From Xylona heveae TC161 (Eukaryota; Ascomycota; Xylonomycetes; Xylonales; Xylonaceae): 64,000 bases of DNA. The translations under genes and the position numbers were made by a program. Under the pieces are notes generated by a model that saw only the letters and a program-made list of their open reading frames with translations, had not been told where the DNA came from and did no database searches. Below are positions 22,859-33,675 of this stretch, one piece after another; the stretch's first letter is position 1; the number at the start of each line of letters is the position of its first letter. Where the stretch lies: positions 499,983 through 563,982 of the forward strand of contig NW_017264204.1 in the NCBI RefSeq assembly GCF_001619985.1, read 5' to 3'.

Positions 22859-23994
22859 CATGCAGCACAAGCTGTCATCGTAATAGTCTCCACCGGCAGA
22901 GTAACGGTAACATCATCATCATCATCCCACACGGGCGTCAGGGCGGGTACAATGACCGGTCCTACACCTCCTAGTTGAAGAATCGCAATTTCAGAACACC
23001 CTCCGCAATCTACCGATCTTGTTGTCGTCGTAGTAGATAGGTATGTTGTACTCGTTTTTGTACTTTTTGCTCCGCTTTTCGTCGTGTTGGTTCCAGTTGC
23101 ATTTCCCTTACCCTTGCCCTTGCTTCCGTGGTTGTGGTTGGGAGTGTTGTTTGGGGTGTGGTCGGAAGTGTGGTCGTGGATGTGGTTGTCAGTGTGACTG
23201 GCGAGACCTCGATATCCAGCGCCCAGCATGCCGAAATGAGGAAATTGTATTAATGTCGATGTGCATCCTGATTTTGTCCTTTTTGTTGTTGATGCTGTCG
23301 TTGCTTTCGCTTCTGTTATTGCTGGCGCAGCAGGTACTACTATGGACGTAGAAGCCAATGTGCGCAAAGCAGCGGATGACTCTGACTCTGGCCGTGTCGG
23401 ATTTCCTGCAAGGTCGGGTATCATCACATTCGGCACCACGAGTTGCCGGGGAATATGTGGCTTTGGCTTTGGCTTCAAGGACGTGTTGGACATGGTCTTG
23501 GATTTGGATTTCGACTCGGAGTTAGGGTCAAAGTCAAACTCAAACTCAAATACGCTTGAGGAGCGCTCGTCAAACGTCTTTCCCAGGAAAAGCAGTACGT
23601 CCTCTTGCGTAGGCACCCGTTGTGGCCGCTGGTGAGACGGCGGGGGCGTCGGGGGTGGAGACGGGGGCGGGAAATTCGGAGGCGGCGAACCGGGCGGACT
23701 TGGTGGAGGTTGCGGTGTAGCTACCACTACCAACGAAGAAGAGGAAGGGGAAGAGGATGTCATGAATGCGGAAGGAGATGAGAATGAGGAATGCTGCTGC
23801 TGCTGCTGCTGCTGCTGCTGATGATGAGGATGAGAATGAGGATGAGGATGAGGATGGTTAAAGTTGTCTACCATGGCAGACGGGGCAGCAGGTGGAGGCG
23901 CGGCTGTAATTGTATGCGCGGAGGCAAGAAAAGCCAGGATATTGCAAAGTGCCGCTGTGCGGAGACGGGTGGTTCTTCTCATCGGCAGCTTCAT
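22858..23994 (-). CDS. Secreted low-complexity protein with C-terminal CGGC motif
   Basis: This single-exon gene encodes 378 residues. Residues about 5-32 form a basic-plus-hydrophobic signal peptide (RTAALCNILAFLASAHTITA). Next come a His/Pro repeat, a run of nine Gln encoded by a CAG tract, Ser-rich and Pro-rich segments, a Phe/Glu/Asp alternation (FEFEFDFD), Lys/Pro repeats, a HD/HN-rich stretch, and Thr/Ser-rich sequence likely to be O-glycosylated. The end looks ordered: SVDCGGCSEIAILQLGGVGP, an Asp run, then a valine/threonine beta-like segment and a final Cys. That CxxC-plus-beta ending recurs, as I recall, in fungal extracellular proteins of unknown function. It is probably a wall-associated or secreted protein; no enzymatic motif is visible. 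Confidence 0.72.
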   Translation of the reverse strand: MKLPMRRTTRLRTAALCNILAFLASAHTITAAPPPAAPSAMVDNFNHPHPHPHSHPHHQQQQQQQQQHSSFSSPSAFMTSSSPSSSSLVVVATPQPPPSPPGSPPPNFPPPSPPPTPPPSHQRPQRVPTQEDVLLFLGKTFDERSSSVFEFEFDFDPNSESKSKSKTMSNTSLKPKPKPHIPRQLVVPNVMIPDLAGNPTRPESESSAALRTLASTSIVVPAAPAITEAKATTASTTKRTKSGCTSTLIQFPHFGMLGAGYRGLASHTDNHIHDHTSDHTPNNTPNHNHGSKGKGKGNATGTNTTKSGAKSTKTSTTYLSTTTTTRSVDCGGCSEIAILQLGGVGPVIVPALTPVWDDDDDVTVTLPVETITMTACAA

Positions 23995-24928
23995 TCCCTG
24001 CGCAGATGGTTGCGGCTCAAGAAAATACTCTGATATGTGCGTAGTAAGTGAAGAAGATGAGGAGGATAATTGAAGAGAACTGGGATAGCTTATTTTGGTT
24101 TGACTGTTTGACTGTTTGACTGTGTCTGATGGTTCTGGTGGGGTATATATTGTTTTGCAAACTTTTAGAATGGTAGAGATTGGGAGGAAATGGTTTTTGA
24201 TAAAAGGTGAAAATACAAGGGGGAAAAGATGTAGAAGAAGGAGAGAAGAAGAGCAGAAGAGAAGAAGAAGAAAAGAAGAATGCCGTTAAAGGCGTGGCAA
24301 AGGGATATGCTAGTCCAGGCCGTTATGGAATCATTTGAAACATTTGACTTGAAACAGCAATGGGGGATCAAAGGACAGAATTTGAACGTCGCAGAAGGTC
24401 CTGGGAAAGGACAGATATGGTGTTTATTCGATAATTGAATTATATGTTTGCTGCGTTATTGTGGTGAGGTGGTCTGTTGACGGTTCGCCGGATACAGGCT
24501 AGTATGCGTCGCAGGCTCTGCGAAGAAAATGCGGGTCAGAACTAGAAAGAGTTGAATTTTTGTATTCTCCAAATTTCGAGCGATATCTGGAATGTTGAGA
24601 GTATATTGTAAGGATCATCTTTTGCCGGCATTGCATTTGCAAAATTGATAGTCGTATAGAGATGTATCCCGTGGGCAGTCGAAAAGATGCAGACTGTGTA
24701 TAAATTGAACAAACAAAGCAGCGCCACGTGAAAAAAACTTAGTCAGAAGGACAAAAAGATAGAATAAGCCAAAGTATTAAGTTTGATATTGCTTTCAAAA
24801 TGTTAAACGTTACCATATATACAGTCGATACTAAATCCAATCTATATGTGTTTCCAATGCAGCGTGAGCATGCCAAAACCTTCTATCATCTAGTCATCTT
24901 GTCTTTGTTAGACTTTTGAAATAAAGGA
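23995..24928. other. Upstream region of the secreted-protein gene
   Basis: This 934-bp stretch holds the promoter of the minus-strand secreted-protein gene and, at its right end, the 3' flank of the acetyltransferase. It has a three-copy TTGACTG direct repeat at about 24099-24121 and a GAAGAA-rich purine tract at about 24230-24280. No convincing gene is present. Confidence 0.45.
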
Positions 24929-25694
24929 CTATGAGATCTGCTCTGCGCCAGGTCCAGCCCGGCGTGGACGAACGCAGAAGTTCAGAGTATAATCATGCGG
25001 GGCGGGCATGGTAAGAGAATTGCGCACGATCCAGCCGTAACGCTGGTAAATGGGCAAACCCTCGAGGCTTGCGTCCACGTAAGCCTCCACACCCGCCTCG
25101 TCGGCACGGTCAAGGCCGTATCGCAAGAGTTTTGATCCCGCGCCCTTGCCTTGATAATCTTCAGCTGTTGCTAGAAGTTCCAGAACTGTATGTCACGTGG
25201 TGACCCCCTGTCAGCATGTGTTTTTATATTTATAGGTGTCGAAGTCGATATTAAGAAAAGGAGCAGAATGGGGAAACACAAAAACAATAACAAATAAAAT
25301 GATAAGACTTACACCAATGAGGACGATCACCCATCAGTTCTTCGCGATTCTGATGCATACCGTCAAAGAAGAGGTCGCATAATGGGACATCAAAGCCAGG
25401 GAAGTCTTTAAAAGACAGCCAATGCGTGTGACGGGTGCCGGGAGGGACCCATTTAGCGAATGCCGCCATTCGCCCATTTTCAACGTCTTCCACCACCAGA
25501 AATCGAGGGTCACGGTCGTGCTGCATCATTTCTCGAAAAGTGCCGGTTAGCCATTCTCTTGTTGCCGGCGTAGGTGGGAATAATGTCCGGAAGAATGGCA
25601 CAGTGAAGGAGCGGAAGAAAACGTCGACCATGCCATCAATGTCTTTGGCCGTGGCAAGCCGCACTTGCAGTGGAGTACTTTTTGTGACCGTCAT
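24929..25694 (-). CDS. GNAT-family N-acetyltransferase
   Basis: Two exons (25694-25313, 25185-24929) joined in phase 1 give 212 residues. The start is the ATG of MTVTKSTPLQVRLAT; the frame runs further upstream only from a TTG. LQVRLATAKDIDGMVDVFF is the usual first strand and helix of the fold. After splicing the frame reads HWFLELLATAEDYQGKGAGSKLLRYG, which contains the acetyl-CoA pyrophosphate-binding Q/R-x-x-G-x-G/A motif and strand 4. YVDASLEGLPIYQRYGW is the typical strand 5 and following helix. The substrate is not predictable. Fungal proteins of this type are usually annotated only as GNAT acetyltransferases. Confidence 0.9.
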
Positions 25695-27121
25695 GATATT
25701 CTTTTGCAATGCCTGCGGGTCTGATGCTTCTGATGCTCTTTGTTTTTCTTTTTTCTTTTGGTGTTCAATTTTGTTTTGAAATCTTTGGAATGTTCTACAG
25801 CAGGCAGCCTCTCCGGGGCGGTCCGCAATTTATAACTGACAGAGGTTCGTCCTTGGCGGGATATTCTCGGGATTCTAAACACATTTTCAAAACTATCCTC
25901 TTACGGCCATCTCTCCACGGCCCACAAACTCTGCTAACGGATTAGTCCCCACTTCTCCGCCTAGAACATCGGATGCAACTGCTTTTCCTAGTGATGGCGA
26001 GAAACCGTCCATCCAAGCTCTGCTGATCAGACACTACATAGGGCGTGACTATGTAGGAATAATCTGCCAAGGGAGCAGTCAAGATCGACATTCAATGAAT
26101 TTACATTTAAACCCTTTTCGTGGTACTTTATCTTTTACTATGGGAACGATAATGGCAGATATATTACTGTTCGATCGGCAAATTTTTGACAATGTCGATT
26201 AATAAAAAATATATAAAGAAAATAAAACTAACGTAAAATGCAAGATCAGAAGTGCAAAGATGTGTTGGACAGTTGCAAGAAAAATTATATTCCCCTTTGA
26301 GGCTCGTCGTAACCCCAGAATAACTTAGCATTCAATTTCAATATGAGAACCTTATTTCGAGACACGTCAACCACCTACGCGTTACGATGACCATGCACTA
26401 CGCGGCTCTGTGGCAGACTTGAACTGCTGGAACAGAGTGGCGAATGAAAAAGAACAAAATGCGGAGTGAGGCTGTGCTGAGAGAGCCAGCACCAATGTGC
26501 TTGGCAGAAGTCAGCCATGTGTCGCCCAGGATTGCATATCGGATGCTCCCGAATATTCATGGTCAGCAAACCACAAGGGTTGATCTTTGAGGTATATAAG
26601 ATTCCAAGCACCCGAGAACTATATAAGTAGATGGACCAGTCATCTTAGTACAAAGGCTCACTGAAAGCAGATACCTTGCTGAACAATAATAACAACATAA
26701 GGCTGGTGATTTCACGTTGTTTTGGACCCTGAATCTTCCAAACTGAACTGAGCCCTTTCTCGGTTATGGTCGGTGGATGCAGTGGGGGCTGCGAAATAAC
26801 GACAATCTCGCAGTGTCCGATCCGGGGTTATTGCTCCCCTTGTTTAGCTCTCAAATAGTCCACAAGTGAGTCCAGGCAGCAAACTCGTATCAATCATGAA
26901 AGGCATGACCAGCTCATGGATGACAAAATTCGATAGCTTGTCACTTTCTCCTGGAAGCTGAAGTGGACCCCCATATCCATGATAGGAACCTCGACGGGAA
27001 ACACCATCTTTTCTTATCCAAATAGAGCCTCTGCTTAACTTACAATTACACCGCAAGCTTAACGGAACTTCCTCCGAGGCAATAAAGACGTCCCTCAGGG
27101 TTGCTTAATACTCTAGAAGTC
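25695..27121. other. Divergent intergenic region, no gene seen
   Basis: About 1.4 kb between the acetyltransferase start (-) and the VHS/GAT gene start (+). The middle (about 26090-26360) is A/T-rich. Short frames, for instance at 26375-26611, have no protein-like signature. I see nothing else in it. Confidence 0.45.
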
Positions 27122-28754
27122 ATGCAGAAACTCAAGGAATCATTCAAAAAAAGGGGAAGCCAAGACATAGGCTCTCGCTCCAGTCCTGGTAGCCCCGAAG
27201 GCGATGTTGTCAAGAACGTTCGCTCGTTCTGTGACTCAAACGCCAAGCAGGTATGCGCATGCCCCTGGAGTTGCATTTGACGAAGTCGAACACCTTTCAA
27301 CCATTGTCCACGTCAATGAAGCTAAAGTATATGCCTGTCAGGATGAAGAAATTCTGTTCCTCCCCGTCATCGTCGAAGCTGCCTCGGCCAGTCCGACAGC
27401 AGCAAAGGAGGCCGCCTACGTGATTCGCAAGGTCCTCGTCAAGGATGCGTCAAGGTCGCAGTCACAATATAATGCCATCATGCTCATTAGAATATTATCG
27501 GAGAACCCTGGGCCTGCTTTCGCAAGAGGTTTCGATTCCAAGTTCCAGCAAGCTATCCAGTGGACCCTTAGGCATTGCAAGCACACTAGCGTGCACCAGT
27601 TCCTCTGTGAAGTGCTCGATTATTTGGAATCCAGGTATGGTCAAGATGAGACATTTCGGCCGATAATAGAACTGTGGAGAAAAGAGAAAGCACACCCAGA
27701 AAACTGGCAAGTGAAACGAACGGTGTGTGATTCCCAATGGCCTCTGGCTGCGAATGCTTAGGGGAACACTGCTGACGGCGAATCTTCTCCATTGTAGCCA
27801 GGTCAACGAATACTTAACGCGCCTCCATTTGCCTCCAATGGCTCTTCCAGCCAGACAGGCTCTCGTCGCTCACCACGAGGCCTACCGCCGCCGGGGGAGC
27901 TCGCGGAGAGAATCGAAGAGGCCAAAACCTCGGCCAAGCTGCTTTTGCAACTTACTGCATCAACACCGACCAGCGAAATCATGACAAACGAGCTCGTCCT
28001 CGAATTTAGCACCCGCTGTCAGTCTGCGTCGCGGTCCATTGCGGCATTTATCAATGCGTCCGATCCAGCACCTGACGACGACACCATGCTCACCTTGATT
28101 GAGACCAATGAGCAGCTGTCGCTTGCCATCTCCAAGCATCAAAGAGCGGTTCTCAATGCACGAAAAGCTCAAGGGTCCCAGGTGAACACGCCTACCCCAA
28201 CACCACCTCCTGCCACGGCCACACCGTTCTTGCCTCCACGCCCGGCCGCGGCAGCAGTCGATGAAACGACCAAAACAGAAAATCGCGGTAGTGCTCCACT
28301 CATCGATATCAAGGGCACGTCGCAGCAGGACCTCTCTGCTTCGACTTATACCAACAGTGCGAACCCCTGGGCCAACTCAGTTCCGGCCCCTGACGGAGCT
28401 GGGTTGACAAGCAGCTACGTTCCGGCGGCCAGTTCCAATATGCCTCAAAGGAATATGAATCCATTTAGCGACGATGCTACTGTCGAGAATTACACCTATT
28501 CGGGGCTTCAACAGCCACTGGAGCCCTCTAAGCAAGATCAAACCCCTCGTCACCTTGGCCCGCGGCCGATTGGGCCAACACCACAGCGTCAGGTGTCAGC
28601 CATGGTGCATACCACAATGCGCGGCGCGCAGGATATACCATCTCACAATAACGATGATGATGGTGACAGTCTCTATCGAGATGATGGAGATTCGTATCCA
28701 GCTCCTACGCGTAATTCGCAGCCCCAAGCATCACAGCCTCAAACAAGATTTTGA
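27122..28754 (+). CDS. VHS/ENTH-like and GAT domain sorting protein
   Basis: Three exons (27122-27250, 27342-27710, 27798-28754), all in phase 0, give 484 residues. The N-terminus MQKLKESFKKRGSQD is basic. A VHS-like helical solenoid follows at about 40-165: LFLPVIVEAASASPTAAKEAA, QYNAIMLIRILSENPGPAF, VHQFLCEVLDYLESRYG. A GAT three-helix bundle lies at about 215-300 (NELVLEFSTRCQSASRSI, IETNEQLSLAISKHQRAVL). The C-terminal part is disordered, rich in Pro/Gln, with NPF and NPW tripeptides that could bind EH-type adaptors. By analogy with LSB5 and GGA proteins, it would bind ubiquitin or Arf in endosomal or trans-Golgi sorting; this is inference. Skipping the first intron would put the VHS region in another frame, so the upstream ATG with splicing is the better model. 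Confidence 0.82.
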
Positions 28755-29348
28755 GCACAAATTCTCTAACAAGCTTCCGATCACCCTCATTCAGACTTTG
28801 TGGGATTCGATCATGGCACTGGACAGGCGTGAACCACGAACTGGTCTATCGAATACACCTTGTCCAACTGATTTCGTTTTTCTTTTGCACACCATGCAGC
28901 TCATCGACAAACTCTTTTGATTTTAGCTACTTGCTGCTCTGCGACTCGATTCTCAGCTATACTTCTGCCTTGATCTTATGTGCTTTGAAGATCCAGAATA
29001 CCCCTTTGCGTTTATCCATTTTTGTCAGACGAGAAGACACTCTCCAGCATTCGTTTCACTTTAATGATCTTCTCAGCTTCTTTTCCAGATTCTCAGACAG
29101 ATTGAAATATCATGAGATGATGAAACCTTTGATACGCACTCGAAACATGAAACATAATCTATAACGTCTATTCTGCGAGTCTAAGCCATTCCACACAATC
29201 TTGGTCCAATCCAATGCCACCTTATGAGAGTGAACAGGCCCGTTGTTCCAAAGAATATATTCACAGCCACATTCAACCCTTTATTCTCTGCTAAACCTAC
29301 CATGACCCTCCTTTCAATACCCTCGACCCTCGACCCCCCTTCCGTACC
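28755..29348. other. Convergent intergenic region (GAT protein / UPF0303 protein)
   Basis: A 594-bp A/T-rich stretch between two converging genes. It probably consists of both 3' UTRs. The small frames here are overlaps without protein-like features. Confidence 0.45.
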
Positions 29349-30104
29349 CTAGACTGCCGACTCCCCCAAATACTCCTCCAAACACTGCACTATCACCTGA
29401 TGATCCTCCTCCATCTTGAGCCCACTCACCACAATCACGCCCACCAGCCCCTCCACGCCGCGCACCCTCACAGGAAACCCGCCGCCATGAATCGCATAGT
29501 CGCCCGCCCGCTCGCCCAGCGCAAATTTCGCCTTAAACGCTTCCTCCGTCCCGCATTTCGCGCGCATATACCACGTCGACGTACCGAACCGGAGCACGGT
29601 CCGCCGCTTGCGCGCTGCCCAGATGTCGTTGTCGGGCGCGGTTCCTACTGTGCCAGCACCTCCCACTACTGTTCCTGGCCCCGCTGGTCCCGGCTTCGAC
29701 ACGGCGTGAAAAAGCAGCTGGTCGCTGTTGGCGTGCGTGATGCTCACAATGGCGGGCCGCGCAAACGACTCGCGCAGCCGTGACCGGATCAGACTCCCGA
29801 GCTCAAACGCCGTGTCCGATGTGAAGCTGGGTAGCTGCAGCTTGTTTTCGATGGAGAGAATCGTGGTGAGCTGGGTGTGATATGGGTTAGTATTGAAGGT
29901 ACTGAAGGTACTGAAGGTATTGAATATGCTACGGGGGTTGGGGCTGGGTGTTTGGATTGGAAACAGGGGAGATAACACAAGGGAAATACACCAAGGGCAG
30001 GTAAAACAAAGGACGCAAAAGAGTAACAGAAGGGGGATAAAAGAAGAAGGGAGACAAGGGAAGTATACATCGTTAGGAGGGTCGCGGAGCGTAAATGTCG
30101 ACAT
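29349..30104 (-). CDS. UPF0303 / DUF967 (heme-degrading-domain-like) protein
   Basis: Two exons (30104-30069 and 29870-29349), phase 0, give 185 residues, the family's usual size. The spliced start reads MSTFTLRDPPND then LTTILSIENKLQLPSFTSD. Characteristic elements follow: AFELGSLIRSRL, RPAIVSITHANSDQLLFHAV, NDIWAARKRRTVLRFGTSTW, YAIHGGGFPVRVRGV and GLVGVIVVSGL. The family shares a fold with GlcG/HbpS proteins that bind or act on heme-like ligands, but no member I can recall has a firmly established enzymatic role, so function is unassigned. The 198-bp intron has consensus ends and a CTAAC branch site, yet is free of stop codons and a multiple of three. Retention would give a 251-residue protein with an N-terminal hydrophobic segment. 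Confidence 0.85.
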   Translation of the reverse strand: MSTFTLRDPPNDVYFPCLPSSFIPLLLLFCVLCFTCPWCISLVLSPLFPIQTPSPNPRSIFNTFSTFSTFNTNPYHTQLTTILSIENKLQLPSFTSDTAFELGSLIRSRLRESFARPAIVSITHANSDQLLFHAVSKPGPAGPGTVVGGAGTVGTAPDNDIWAARKRRTVLRFGTSTWYMRAKCGTEEAFKAKFALGERAGDYAIHGGGFPVRVRGVEGLVGVIVVSGLKMEEDHQVIVQCLEEYLGESAV

Positions 30105-30937
30105 TGTTGCGAACTATATTGGAGGTGCAGCACAATATTGGAAACTGTATCGGAGGAGCAATGGGGTGGGGTTGTTTGGATTGACTGAGGTGGAGGCAGG
30201 ACGTGATCACGGTCGTTGCTTCGGAGGCAATGCCAGTTGTAATTGGATATTGATCAATAGTATCAATTGAAGAGAAAGGAAAAGTGAAAAGTGAGTGGAA
30301 ACACACTGAGATATGGAGGGTTTATACTCGTACTCGGAGACCCAGCTATACTGTCCCCAGGACCGAGGGAACCTGGCGGGGGTCAGCTATTAAGATACCT
30401 AAACGGGTAAAGGTTGCGCTAACGAAATGGGGTCGACATCGTCCGGGGGGACACTTGAAGCGCGATTTTGACGTGCTCGGTGGGATGGTCCCCAATACGA
30501 TGGCAACGATGGCAACAGCCCACGAAGCGTTTGAGGTTGGAGACCCACCTTCGTCTTTAGTAATCCGCTTGGACCTGCTATTGCAATAATGGCCGAAATG
30601 ATATGCCGTTACTTCTTGAGGATGCATATTGGAGTTAGGTTGGTAGGTTCGGGGGTAAATTGGATATGCTTCATGTAGATCATGACTCGGAGGAACACTC
30701 ATGAATAAGTTCCCTCAGTCTCAAATAAAGTGCCTCGGTCTCCAAATTTCAATGACAGATCACAGATGGTCAGACAATTGTTGGAACAGTCAAAACAAAA
30801 AAATCCCAGATTGATGCAAGAAAATTTGAATTTTAGGCCTTGTCATCAGCTTTTAATGCAGCCATAAATACAGCGCCAATTGCCGTTTACGAAGCCATCC
30901 TTATTTCTCCCACGACCTTCACCTGACAACCAATGAT
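30105..30937. other. Intergenic region upstream of the UPF0303 gene
   Basis: About 830 bp holding the promoter of the UPF0303 gene at left and the 3' flank of RPL17 at right. The open frames at 30284-30702 on both strands are short and lack protein-like patterns. Confidence 0.45.
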
Positions 30938-31930
30938 TTAGGCAGCGGTGATGGCCCGCGCCCGGCGAGCACCCCGCTGTCTGGAGCTGAAGTGAAGACC
31001 CTGCTCGCGCTCGACAACCTGGGGACCCTTCTGGACAACCTCCTCACCCTCGGTCAGGATGAGCTCAATGTGGCAAGGGTTGGACATGTAGGGGTTGATC
31101 TAATCAATGCGAAAAGTCGTTAGTTTCCTTCTTGATTCTGAGACAGTCTATTCAAGACTGTCTGATCGTATCGGAGCGGGGAATTCTTACACGACCGTGG
31201 GCACGGTATGTGCGTCGTCGGTTCTTGGGGGCCTGGTTGACCTGGATGTGCTTGACAATCAAGTTGCCGGTGTCAAGACCCTTGGTGTCGGCGTTGGCCT
31301 CAGCGTTGCGGAGGAGGTCGAGGAGGAACTCCGCAGACTTGACGGGCCAGCGGGCCTTGCTGACACCCCACTGCTTGCCTGTTGTACGAAAAGTCTCAGC
31401 CTTTTTATTCTTCCAAAAACTTGCATGCTCCTTTCGCTTCTCCATATCTTCTCCAAATCCTCCAGAAAGCCCTCTTCACTGCTCGACACATAGACCTCTT
31501 CCCTCCCTTTTAAAAACCCCCCGCAAAACCACACTGAAAAGAATTTCCATCACTCACCCTGCGCGCAACGACCAGTGCTGCCGGCGTATCTCCTCATGGG
31601 GACGGCCTCGGTGTGAGACTTGACATTCTCGAGGAACTGAACGGCACGCTGGAGCTTCCAGCCGTTGATGGCCTGGGCGGTCTCACGAGTGTTCTTGAAA
31701 GAGACACGGAGGTAGGCACCGCGGGCGCGGGCCGACTTGGTGGGTGCGATCTCAGTTGCTCCGTAGCGCGGCTAGAAAGAATATCATCGTCAGTCCAAGG
31801 GCGTCTCGATAAAGTTCAACTTCGCAGCGATCATGAATTCTTTCGGAACAGTGACAGAATGCTGGAATTCGGGGGGAAATCGACTGCAAAATCCATGAAT
31901 CCGCGAAAAATAATGGCGATAACGTACCAT
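30938..31930 (-). CDS. RPL17: 60S ribosomal protein L17 (uL22)
   Basis: uL22 lines the peptide exit tunnel of the large ribosomal subunit. Four exons (31930-31928, 31771-31558, 31378-31191, 31099-30938) give 188 residues. The first exon contains only the ATG. The spliced protein reads [20 protein letters not shown], then [56 protein letters not shown] and ends [14 protein letters not shown]. These match eukaryotic L17 throughout. The gene is head-to-head with fibrillarin across a 489-bp promoter. Confidence 0.95.
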
Positions 31931-32419
31931 CCTGGCGTTGATGGGCGAAGGCCGTACTCTGGTTGTCGTCGTCTACAACTGGTATTTCGAATTTCGGTGG
32001 GTTCTGTTTCTCGCGAGACTAGTGCGGAGCCGCATCCGAGGGCTCAACCCTACTAATTTGTTTCTGATGTCTATTTGCCAAAGACTCAACGCTTCAATTT
32101 CCGGAAAACTTGGCCAGGCTGTTTTCAAGCACTTTATTATACTAGTCATGACTATTTGAAATATTTATCTTACTTTAACGTGTCTTTTTCTTGAAGAAGT
32201 CTGGTATTTTGACGCTTTTGGTACCAAGGCTCGTCTCAAAAAGTCTTAGCGAGTTAGGCTAAGCGTCGAGCGAAAAAGCTCAATCTCTAGAATCTTTGTC
32301 CGGCCGTCAATCTGCGATACTGCCTGACCTGACAATCTGCTGGACTTGCGCGACTGGTCCTGGGAGCGCGCAGCCCTTAATTAATTCATCTACGAAGAAT
32401 CGAATTTCGCCATAAAATA
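31931..32419. promoter_or_regulatory. Shared divergent promoter of RPL17 and fibrillarin
   Basis: This 489-bp segment lies between the start codons of two ribosome-production genes. A telo-box core (AACCCTA) sits at 32046-32052, 116 bp from the RPL17 ATG and about 370 bp from the fibrillarin ATG. Telo-boxes bind Tbf1/Myb-type factors at ribosomal-protein genes in many ascomycetes. I did not find an exact Homol-D box. Confidence 0.65.
32046..32052 (+). promoter_or_regulatory. Telo-box (AACCCTA)
   Basis: The heptamer is an exact telomere-repeat permutation. Its place in the RPL17/fibrillarin promoter fits known use of such sites at ribosome-biogenesis genes. A single 7-mer can occur by chance, so the context is the main support. 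Confidence 0.55.
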
Positions 32420-33675
32420 ATGGCTTTCACACCTAGAGGAGGCCGTGGAGGTCCCCGTGGCGGTGCCCGAGGCGGTGGTCGCGGAGGTGCACCCAGAGGA
32501 GGTGGTCGTGGTGGCCGTGGTTAGTAAACCCCAAACTCTCGTTCATTGAAAAGTCGTCAGGTCATTGTTTCTGGTGATTTTTTTGGCTTAATGGCTCTCC
32601 TCAGAGAGATCTTTTGCTTTTCGCAAAGTCTTGCCACTTCAATGACCTGTTGACGCTTGAAAGACCCTGATAAATTTCGAGCATGAGAACTAACAATTTT
32701 TCTTTAGGTGGTGCTCCCGCTAGAGGAGGTGGTAGAGGCGGTCGCGGTGCCCCCAGAGGTGGTCGCGGCGCTCCCAGAGGTGGCCGTGGTGGTGGCAAGC
32801 CTGGTGCCAGGGGCGGTGCGAAGACCATCGTTGTATGTTTCAATTCGACTCTCATCAATCATATGGGGATTTGTTGCTCACAATCGCCTTCAGGAGCCCC
32901 ATCGTCATGCCGGTGTTTTCGTTGCCCGTGGCAAGGAGGACATGCTTGTCACGAAGAACTTGACCCCTGGTGAATCCGTCTATGGCGAGAAGCGCATCGC
33001 TGTTGAGACACCCAATACCGAGACCGTCAATGGCGAAGTCGCCCCTGCTACCAAGACCGAATACAGAGTGTGGAACCCGTTCCGAAGCAAGCTTGCTGCC
33101 GGTATCCTTGGTGGTGTCGACCAGATCTTTATGGGCCCAGGCTCCAAGGTCCTCTACCTTGGTGCTGCCTCCGGTACCTCCGTCTCCCACGTTGCTGACA
33201 TTGTCGGCCCTACTGGTACCGTCTTTGCCGTTGAGTTCTCGCACCGCTCTGGACGTGACTTGATCAACATGGCCACCCACCGCACCAACGTCATCCCTAT
33301 CATTGAGGACGCTCGTCACCCTCTCCGCTACCGTATGCTGGTATCCATGGTCGACGTCATCTTCGCCGATGTTGCCCAGCCTGACCAGGCTCGTATCGTC
33401 GCATTGAACGCCTCTCTTTTCCTCAAGACTGGCGGTGGTATTCTCATCTCCATCAAGGCGAACTGTATCGACAGTACTGCTGCCCCCGAAGCCGTTTTTG
33501 CCAGAGAGGTGCAAAAGATGAGAGAAGACAAGATCAAGCCTCTCGAACAGCTGACGCTAGGTAAGATGCCACTACGCCTTCCGAACAGTCCCATAACTTG
33601 TGCTAATTCTTGTCTCTAGAACCCTTCGAGAGAGACCACTGTATCGTCGTTGGAAAGTACAATCGTCATGCTTAA
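32420..33675 (+). CDS. NOP1: Fibrillarin (box C/D snoRNP 2'-O-methyltransferase)
   Basis: Fibrillarin is the nucleolar methyltransferase that modifies rRNA under guidance of box C/D snoRNAs. It also methylates histone H2A glutamine in yeast and human. Four exons (32420-32519, 32708-32832, 32894-33560, 33620-33675) give 315 residues. The first two exons encode the N-terminal GAR domain (repeats of [13 protein letters not shown] and similar). The rest is the Rossmann methyltransferase: [34 protein letters not shown], the SAM-binding [28 protein letters not shown], and [15 protein letters not shown]. The last exon reads [14 protein letters not shown], the usual end. Confidence 0.97.

Noticed and set aside
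31379-31557. Possible box C/D snoRNA in the second RPL17 intron
   Set aside because: A GTGATGG and a CTGA can be found on the coding strand, but they are about 150 nt apart with no terminal stem and no internal boxes at usual spacing.
32855-33514. 219-codon minus-strand frame opposite fibrillarin
   Set aside because: It is the complement of the strongly biased fibrillarin exon 3; the plus-strand product is unambiguous.
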